From Bacteriovoracaceae bacterium UBA2394 (GTDB taxonomy: Bacteria > Bdellovibrionota > UBA2394), in the NCBI GenBank assembly GCA_002343335.1, contig DDSI01000234.1, positions 465 through 6,547 on the forward strand: a stretch of DNA of 6,083 nucleotides, given 5' to 3'. Under the pieces are notes generated by a model. The model was given only the letters and a program-made list of their open reading frames with translations, was not told where the DNA came from and made no database searches. Each line of letters starts with the position of its first letter. Within the stretch, counting starts at the first letter, position 1. The translations under genes were made by a program, and so were the position numbers. This document shows positions 1 through 4,940 of the stretch, in pieces.

Positions 1-1268
1 CGTCTACAGCTCCGAACGACGGCATCCCCGAAGTAAAAGCCGAGATTAAAGACGACAATGCGCCTGATGCGGGAACGACTTTGAATAGAACTCCGTCTAC
101 ACAAGCCTCCACACAGCCATCTGCGGAATTAACAGAGGTAAAGAGTGATACGAAGAATGAAGTTGGGGACGCCCCGACTGTGCCCGGGCCCAAAAATGAG
201 ATTCAAGTTGTTGAAACGCCCGCAGTGAAAGTTGAGAATGAAACAGTTACAACTGCTCCGCCTGCTCCACCCGGCACTCAACCCACGACGCAAAATGTGC
301 CGCCTGATCAAAGAGAAGAAGAGCGCATTGAACTCGAATTAGATCTTGGTGATCTCGTTCCTGAAGGAGAGATCAAACAACGCCCAACTCCGGATGCGCC
401 AAGTGGCTGCTTTGGAAATCCGGAAAAAAATGCGGCGGATAATATTTTGGATCGCGCGACGGAAGATGCACGGCAGAATTCTCCCGCCGCCGATTCGAAC
501 GAACCACAACGAGCACCTAGGGAATCCTCAGAAATAGCGCTCGCACGATACGCCGGCGACTCGGCAATGCGCTATCAATGGAATGGAAAGCAATATGTCG
601 TCGGCAAATTTCAAACTCGGCCTGGTCTGCCCTTTCCACCGCGAAGCGCTCCATGGGAGGATGCCGCTTGGGTTTTGGCCGTCGAAGATTTCTCGACGGG
701 CACGAAGCGCTACATGCTGCCTGAGGGGGGTTCCAACACTGAACTGCCCCCTGAAGTTCAAGACTTAATTCACCACTTACAAAATGATTCGTCTCGGGAA
801 GCGAAAGTATTTTTAAAGAAACTGAACGAGAAGCATCACTTCTTCCGATCGAATGCCTTGGATCCGAAGAATTATGTCGAAGTGCGGGAGCGCAGTCTAC
901 AGAGCGTCTTGGACCGACAGGCTGCCGCGGAACTTCAGCGAAAGCGCGACAAAGCCTATCAACGTCGATTGGAAAAATTGCAAAGACTGGATCAAAAACG
1001 CGACTCCATTTTAAAGGAAATTCAGGAGAACGAGCTCAAGTTTCTACGCACCGAGGTGGGCACTCCGGAATATGAAGCGCACTTTGCAAAAGTATCCAAA
1101 GACATGGAATGGCTCTGGCGAAACCGTCAGGATCGTGAGCGCCGAGTCACCGAAAAGCTTAAGCGCGACCGAGAATCTGGTACGTGGTGGTGGGAAAATA
1201 ACCTTAAACGCCTCCATAAAGAGCGCGCCAAGATCGAGCGGGAAATGGCAGCTCTTCGCGATTCCTAA
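1..1268 (+). CDS. Unknown protein, C-terminal part (5' end outside window); disordered Pro/Thr-rich region plus charged coiled coil
   Basis: I do not recognise this protein. The frame is open from the first complete codon at position 3 to the TAA at 1266-1268, giving 421 visible residues. A TTG at 81 could be read as a start, but codons 3-80 continue the same Pro/Asp/Glu/Thr-rich composition and the first in-frame ATG is only at 567, so the gene almost certainly begins upstream. Visible residues 1 to about 165 are rich in Pro, Thr, Glu and Asn and look disordered. Residues about 178-243 are more balanced and aromatic, suggesting a small folded domain. From about 255 the chain is rich in Lys, Arg, Glu and Gln; residues 304-350 look like a coiled coil. 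Three consecutive tryptophans lie at 395-397. There is a single cysteine (in SGCFGN) and no visible membrane segment. A scaffold or surface-associated role is possible but unsupported. The reading frame is secure; the function is unknown. Confidence 0.8.
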   Translation, partial: STAPNDGIPEVKAEIKDDNAPDAGTTLNRTPSTQASTQPSAELTEVKSDTKNEVGDAPTVPGPKNEIQVVETPAVKVENETVTTAPPAPPGTQPTTQNVPPDQREEERIELELDLGDLVPEGEIKQRPTPDAPSGCFGNPEKNAADNILDRATEDARQNSPAADSNEPQRAPRESSEIALARYAGDSAMRYQWNGKQYVVGKFQTRPGLPFPPRSAPWEDAAWVLAVEDFSTGTKRYMLPEGGSNTELPPEVQDLIHHLQNDSSREAKVFLKKLNEKHHFFRSNALDPKNYVEVRERSLQSVLDRQAAAELQRKRDKAYQRRLEKLQRLDQKRDSILKEIQENELKFLRTEVGTPEYEAHFAKVSKDMEWLWRNRQDRERRVTEKLKRDRESGTWWWENNLKRLHKERAKIEREMAALRDS

Positions 1269-1300
1269 TCGTTCCCTGAAGAATCCGTAGCCAAAATCTC

Positions 1301-1324
1301 GCCTTTCTCGATAGAACGAAAGGC
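1301..1324 (+). promoter_or_regulatory. Perfect 7-bp inverted repeat abutting the dppA-like start codon
   Basis: GCCTTTC at 1301-1307 is the exact reverse complement of GAAAGGC at 1318-1324, with a 10-nt spacer, and the ATG begins at 1325. In mRNA this can form a 7-bp hairpin. Its 3' arm contains the only Shine-Dalgarno-like bases (GAAAGG, 1318-1323), which lie just 1 nt from the ATG instead of the usual 5-9. No T-run follows, so it is not a standard intrinsic terminator. It could be an RNA element limiting initiation or a DNA operator. The repeat is seen directly; the function is inferred. Confidence 0.4.
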
Positions 1325-2920
1325 ATGAAAAAATATTTCTCCATCGGCTTAGGAATTTTAATTTCAGTCATCGCAGTTTCGGGATGCAAAAGTAAGACGA
1401 CGACCACGTCCTCCGCATCCACTTCCGGCTCAACGCTTGTCATGGCTCGAGCGGGAGACTCTGTAGGATTGGACTTGGCACGACACGATGACGGCGAATC
1501 CCTATCGATTGGCGTCAATATATTAGAGACGCTCGTCCGATTTAAATCGGGCACGACGGAGATCGAGCCGAGTCTTGCCACTGCTTGGAAAATTTCCAAA
1601 GATGGCCTTACTTATACCTTTGATTTGAGAAAAGATGTGCAATTCCACGATGGCACGCCGTTCAACGCCGATGCAGTTGTCTTCAGCTTCGAAAGACAGA
1701 TGAATAAAAATCACCCCGCTTATGCGTCGGGCGCGCCCTACAAGTATTGGGAGAATATGGGAATGAGCTCAATCGTGAAGGAAGTGAAAAAGATTGATGA
1801 TCATCAGATCACGATTACTTTACACACTCCCAATGCACCTTTTCTGGCCAATATGGCGATGCAATTCATGTCGATTGTTTCCCCGACCGCACTTCTCAAA
1901 ACACAAAAAGCCTTTGATCAACAGCCTGTGGGCACTGGACCTTTCACGTTAAAATCTTGGAAAAAAGACGATCAGATGGAACTTGAAGCATTTTCTGCCT
2001 ACTGGGGTGAGAAACCCAAGGTTTCTCGAGTGATCATTCGAGTGATTCCAGACGCGCAAGTGCGGATGCTGGAATTGAAACGCGGTTCGGTGCACATGAT
2101 GACGTATCCTAATCCCTCCGACATCGCTCAGATGGAGCAAGATTCGAACCTGAAAGTTCTGAAGTCAGAAGGTTTGAATGTGGGCTACATGGCTTTCAAT
2201 ATGAAAAAGCCCCCGCTCGATAAACTTGAAGTTCGCCAGGCGATCTCTCACGCTATTGATCGCGGACGTATCATTAAAGAAATTTTCCAAGGCATGGGAA
2301 CCCAAGCCAAGAATCCAATCCCTCCCATGTTGTTAGGATATGCAAACAATGTGGCCGACACTCAATATGATCCCGAAAAAGCAAAAGCACTTTTGCAAAA
2401 GGCAGGGCTGAAAAATCTTCCCAAGCTTCAGCTGTGGGCTATGCCCGTCGCGCGCGATTACAACCCCAATGCAAAGAAAATGGCTGAATTTATTCAAGCA
2501 GATCTTCAACGTGTCGGCATCCCGACGGAAATCGTCAGTTACGATTGGGGAACCTACCTCGATAAAATTGGTAAGGGCGAACACGACTTAGTACTCATTG
2601 GCTGGACGGGGGATAACGGCGATCCGGATAATTTTTTGATGACCTTGTGGTCTAAGGATTCTGCTGATCAAGTTCCCACGAACAATTATGCCTACTATAG
2701 AAGTGAACTCGTCACGAATTGGCTTAAAGAGGCTCAAAGAATTTCCGATCTCAATCAGCGAGCTACTCTTTATGAGAAGGTTCAGGTGCAAATGGCCAAC
2801 GACCGCCCGATGCTCCCCATTGCCCATTCATTGAATGTGATGCCTGTTCGAGCGGAAGTCTCTGGATACGACATTCAACCTGTCGGCGATCGCCGATTTG
2901 CTGGAGTGTCGCTGAAGTAG
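1325..2920 (+). CDS. dppA: Dipeptide ABC transporter substrate-binding lipoprotein (family 5, DppA-like)
   Basis: This 531-residue protein is a family 5 (SBP_bac_5) extracytoplasmic solute-binding protein that would capture short peptides for the two permeases downstream. It starts MKKYF and has a hydrophobic core at residues 5-17 and a lipobox V18-S19-G20-C21, so it is predicted to be a lipoprotein. C21 is its only cysteine. A Thr/Ser-rich linker follows at 22-38. The family signature covers about 85-124 (TAWKISKDGLTYTF, then FHDGTPF and VFSFER). The C-terminal lobe carries WAMPVARDYNPN (371-382) and GWTGDNGDPDNF (426-437), which closely match E. coli DppA as I recall it. These segments hold the Arg (here R377) and Asp (probably D430) that bind the ligand carboxylate and amino group. 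Length is typical for the family. An in-frame stop at 1277 and no earlier ATG fix the start at 1325, despite a poorly spaced ribosome site. Peptide or heme uptake are both known for DppA; other family 5 ligands (oligopeptides, nickel) are less likely. Confidence 0.93.
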   Translation: MKKYFSIGLGILISVIAVSGCKSKTTTTSSASTSGSTLVMARAGDSVGLDLARHDDGESLSIGVNILETLVRFKSGTTEIEPSLATAWKISKDGLTYTFDLRKDVQFHDGTPFNADAVVFSFERQMNKNHPAYASGAPYKYWENMGMSSIVKEVKKIDDHQITITLHTPNAPFLANMAMQFMSIVSPTALLKTQKAFDQQPVGTGPFTLKSWKKDDQMELEAFSAYWGEKPKVSRVIIRVIPDAQVRMLELKRGSVHMMTYPNPSDIAQMEQDSNLKVLKSEGLNVGYMAFNMKKPPLDKLEVRQAISHAIDRGRIIKEIFQGMGTQAKNPIPPMLLGYANNVADTQYDPEKAKALLQKAGLKNLPKLQLWAMPVARDYNPNAKKMAEFIQADLQRVGIPTEIVSYDWGTYLDKIGKGEHDLVLIGWTGDNGDPDNFLMTLWSKDSADQVPTNNYAYYRSELVTNWLKEAQRISDLNQRATLYEKVQVQMANDRPMLPIAHSLNVMPVRAEVSGYDIQPVGDRRFAGVSLK

Positions 2921-2921
2921 A

Positions 2922-3917
2922 ATGCTTCGAACACTCCTTCAGGCCCTCGTGACGCTAGGGCTCGCCGTCGTGGCCGTATTTTTTCTCATTCATTTGGTGC
3001 CGGGCGATCCGGCCCAAATTGTTCTCGGAGAAAAAGCGACTCCTCAAGCGATCGAATCCATTCGAAAGGAATTGGGTCTGGATCGTCCGCTTGCCTATCA
3101 GCTCGGCTCTTACATCAGCCGTCTAGCCAGCGGGGATTTAGGGCTAAGTATCCGAACCGGCCGAGAGGTTTCTGCAGAAATTTTGGATCGACTACCGGCG
3201 ACGTTGGAGTTGAGTATTGTCTCTCTTATTCTTTCTGCGCTGATTGGAATTCTGCTGGGTGCGTTTGCGGCCAAACGGCCCGGGGGCTTTGTAGATTTAC
3301 TCCTAGGTGGCATTTCCGTCCTTGGCCTAAGCCTCCCCGTCTTTTTCTTAGGCCTCATTCTTGTCTATATATTTGGACTCCAACTTGAATGGTTTCCCAT
3401 CTCAGGAAGGCTCAGCTACTCGAGTCACTACGAGCCCATGACGGGTTTCGTCCTTCTGGATTCTCTTCTTCGGCTCGATTTCCAAACATTTTGGATTGGA
3501 CTTCAATATATTGCTCTGCCCGCGATTGCTTTAGCAACCGTGCCCCTCAGTCTCATCGCTCGACTCATGCGCTCCTCCCTTTTGGAAACGCTGCGCGCGG
3601 ATTTTATTAAAACAGCGCGAGCTAAAGGCGCGCCCGAAAGAACTGTGTTTTTTCGTCACGCACTTCGAAATGCGCTTCTCCCGGTGATCACCATGCTGGG
3701 ATTTCAATTTGGACTTCTTTTGGGTGGCGCAATTCTCACCGAAAATGTTTTTGCATGGCCGGGCATGGGCCGATGGATTGTCGCCTCCGTGGAAGGACGA
3801 GACTACCCCGCTATTCAAGGTGGCGTTCTTATTTTTGCAACGGGAATTATTGTGGTCATGGCCATCACTGAATTTGTGCATCAGTGGGTCGACCCGCGTT
3901 TGAGATTAAAAGGATGA
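2922..3917 (+). CDS. dppB: Dipeptide ABC transporter permease, DppB type
   Basis: This is a 331-residue inner-membrane permease of the DppB/OppB family, forming half of the transport channel. Hydrophobic segments are at about 5-25, 93-114, 127-151, 189-212, 250-272 and 299-318, the usual six-helix arrangement. After helix 1 comes the characteristic HLVPGDP (24-30). The periplasmic stretch WFPISGRLS (137 onward) followed by PMTGFVLLDS is typical of the DppB subgroup. The EAA-type loop that contacts the ATPase is DFIKTARAKG (227-236) followed by HALRNALLP (246-254). The C-terminal part has ENVFAWPGMGRW and a terminal DPRLRLKG, also standard. The ATG lies 1 nt after the dppA-like stop, with only a weak GAAG 4 nt upstream, so translation is probably coupled to the preceding gene. 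Length is normal (E. coli DppB is about 339 residues). Subfamily assignment is strong; the exact substrate depends on the binding protein. Confidence 0.94.
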   Translation: MLRTLLQALVTLGLAVVAVFFLIHLVPGDPAQIVLGEKATPQAIESIRKELGLDRPLAYQLGSYISRLASGDLGLSIRTGREVSAEILDRLPATLELSIVSLILSALIGILLGAFAAKRPGGFVDLLLGGISVLGLSLPVFFLGLILVYIFGLQLEWFPISGRLSYSSHYEPMTGFVLLDSLLRLDFQTFWIGLQYIALPAIALATVPLSLIARLMRSSLLETLRADFIKTARAKGAPERTVFFRHALRNALLPVITMLGFQFGLLLGGAILTENVFAWPGMGRWIVASVEGRDYPAIQGGVLIFATGIIVVMAITEFVHQWVDPRLRLKG

Positions 3918-3928
3918 TGGAGCGGTGA
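3914..3928 (+). promoter_or_regulatory. dppB-dppC translational coupling zone with four-codon bridge frame and GTG start
   Basis: The junction reads AGGATGATGGAGCGGTGA. An ATG at 3914 overlaps the dppB stop TGA (3915-3917) as ATGA. This frame encodes M-M-E-R and stops at TGA 3926-3928, which overlaps the GTG start of dppC (3925-3927) as GTGA. AAAAGGA at 3908-3914 is the likely ribosome-binding site for dppC (spacing 10 nt), as GGAG at 3919-3922 is only 2 nt away. The overlaps are seen directly; a role for the mini-frame in re-initiation is inferred. Confidence 0.4.
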
Positions 3929-4758
3929 GAAAGAATTGGACACTTCTCGTTGGAATTTCACTCGTAAGTTTACTGGTGATCTGCACCCTTTTCGCGAACT
4001 GGATCTCTCCGCACTCCCCGCTCGAAGATTTTCGTGGACTGGAAAACTTATCCCCCAGTTTTGAATCACGCGATGGGAAATACTTTTTACTCGGCACGGA
4101 TACGCTCGGGCGAGATTTGCTCTCGCGCCTCATTTACGGCGCTCGTTATTGCCTCTTGATGGGCTGCGTTACTGTGGCAATTGCCGGATTTATCGGCATT
4201 CCGCTTGGGATGCTCGCGGGATCGCATACTCGCTTGGATGCTGTCATTTCAAAAGCCACTGATATCGTGATGTCCTTCCCTGCGGTACTCATCGCGCTGG
4301 TGGTCGTTTCTATTCTAGGCCCAGGCCTGTTCAATGTAATCATAGCGGTGGCGCTTACGTCGATTCCCTCATTCATTCGTCTCACGCGCTCTCAAGTGAA
4401 ATTGGAATTTCGGAAGGATTACGTTCAGGCCGCAGAATGCCTTGGCGTGGGCCGCATACGCTTACTCTCCCTCCATATTTTTCCCAATATTGTGCCCTCG
4501 CTTCTCGTTCTGAGCTCGCTCAGTTTAGGTACGGCAATTTTGGAGTCCGCGGGTTTGAGTTTCTTAAATCTGGGAGTGACGCCACCCGCTCCAGAATGGG
4601 GTTCTATGATTCGAACGGGCATGGAAACTTTCTTAAGTTCGAATCCTTGGGTTTCCACCTTTGCGGGACTCTGCATTTTTCTTAACGTCTTAGCTTTCAA
4701 CCTGATTGGCGACGCACTGCGCGATCGTTTGGATCCTGCCCTTCGCGGTAAGGTCTAG
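3925..4758 (+). CDS. dppC: Dipeptide ABC transporter permease, DppC type
   Basis: This 277-residue inner-membrane permease of the DppC/OppC family would pair with the DppB-type subunit to form the import channel. Helix 1 is at about 8-28, and the periplasmic segment ends in the subgroup hallmark LLGTDTLGRDLLSRLIYGAR (55-74). Further hydrophobic segments are at about 77-99, 113-132, 134-152, 189-213 and 243-264. The ATPase-contacting EAA-type loop is DYVQAAECLGVG (165-176), ending HIFPN, where FP replaces the more usual LP. The stretch SAGLSFLNLGVTPPAPEWG (208-226) and the C-terminal GDALRDRLDPALRGK are standard for DppC. The start is GTG at 3925: no in-frame ATG lies close upstream, the N-terminus MRKNW leads directly into helix 1, and the codon overlaps a short bridge frame from the dppB end. 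It is somewhat shorter than E. coli DppC (about 300 residues) through a short cytoplasmic N-terminus, which is within family range. No ATPase gene follows. Confidence 0.93.
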   Translation: MRKNWTLLVGISLVSLLVICTLFANWISPHSPLEDFRGLENLSPSFESRDGKYFLLGTDTLGRDLLSRLIYGARYCLLMGCVTVAIAGFIGIPLGMLAGSHTRLDAVISKATDIVMSFPAVLIALVVVSILGPGLFNVIIAVALTSIPSFIRLTRSQVKLEFRKDYVQAAECLGVGRIRLLSLHIFPNIVPSLLVLSSLSLGTAILESAGLSFLNLGVTPPAPEWGSMIRTGMETFLSSNPWVSTFAGLCIFLNVLAFNLIGDALRDRLDPALRGKV

Positions 4759-4774
4759 CGCGGGAGAGGCGCCG

Positions 4775-4790
4775 TTCACACAAGTGTAAA
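4775..4790 (+). promoter_or_regulatory. Imperfect 16-bp dyad (possible operator)
   Basis: TTCACACAAGTGTAAA is an imperfect palindrome. ACAC (4778-4781) and GTGT (4784-4787) flank a central AA, and outer TT/AA arms match after one mismatched pair. It lies 17 nt after the dppC stop and about 150 nt before the prepilin start. The two-base loop makes a DNA-binding dyad more plausible than an RNA hairpin. There is no matching second copy in the window, so this may be chance. Confidence 0.2.
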
Positions 4791-4808
4791 TCTTCGTTGC
4801 AGCTCATT

Positions 4809-4830
4809 CCTCCCTTAGAGGCTAAAGAGG
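4809..4830 (+). terminator. Weak stem-loop after dppC, possible transcript end
   Basis: CCTC (4809-4812) pairs with GAGG (4827-4830), and TTAG (4815-4818) pairs with CTAA (4822-4825), separated by a small internal loop (CC opposite A) and closed by a 3-nt loop. It lies about 50 nt after the dppC stop, where a transcript end would be expected. No T-run follows (the next bases are CCTTCGAG), so it is not a canonical intrinsic terminator and may be unrelated to termination. Confidence 0.2.
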
Positions 4831-4925
4831 CCTTCGAGCATTGAAAGACACTTTATGCGTACATGAAGTTCCGTAAACAAAAGTTGCGAACCCTAGATTA
4901 TTGCTTAGCAAAAGATACAATCAAA

Positions 4926-4932
4926 GACGGGG
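4926..4932 (+). promoter_or_regulatory. Ribosome-binding site supporting the 4941 prepilin start
   Basis: GACGGGG at 4926-4932 lies 8 nt before the ATG at 4941. Four consecutive Gs can pair with the CCUCC end of 16S rRNA with one G-U pair. The alternative in-frame ATG at 4863 has only GAAAG about 15 nt upstream. The spacing therefore favours 4941, which also gives a normal-length prepilin leader. Confidence 0.4.
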
Positions 4933-4940
4933 CTGCGTGT

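Noticed and set aside
1260..1285. GATTC/GAATC inverted repeat around the stop of the first gene
   Set aside because: Only 5 bp with a 16-nt loop and no T-run; expected by chance.
1301..1324. Intrinsic terminator of the first gene
   Set aside because: The inverted repeat is real, but no T-run follows on either strand and the 3' arm abuts a start codon, so a leader element or operator fits better.
1204..1599. 131-codon minus-strand open frame crossing the end of the first gene and the start of dppA
   Set aside because: It overlaps two well-supported plus-strand genes, shows no recognisable domain, and fits a shadow frame opposite coding sequence.
3531..3881. 116-codon minus-strand open frame inside dppB
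   Set aside because: It lies entirely opposite the conserved EAA and C-terminal region of dppB; its composition (rich in Lys, Ser, His) has no family signature.
4916..4921. TACAAT as a -10 box for the prepilin gene
   Set aside because: It matches 5 of 6 consensus bases, but no acceptable -35 hexamer lies 16-18 nt upstream (TTGCGA at 4884 is 26 nt away) and there is no TG extension.
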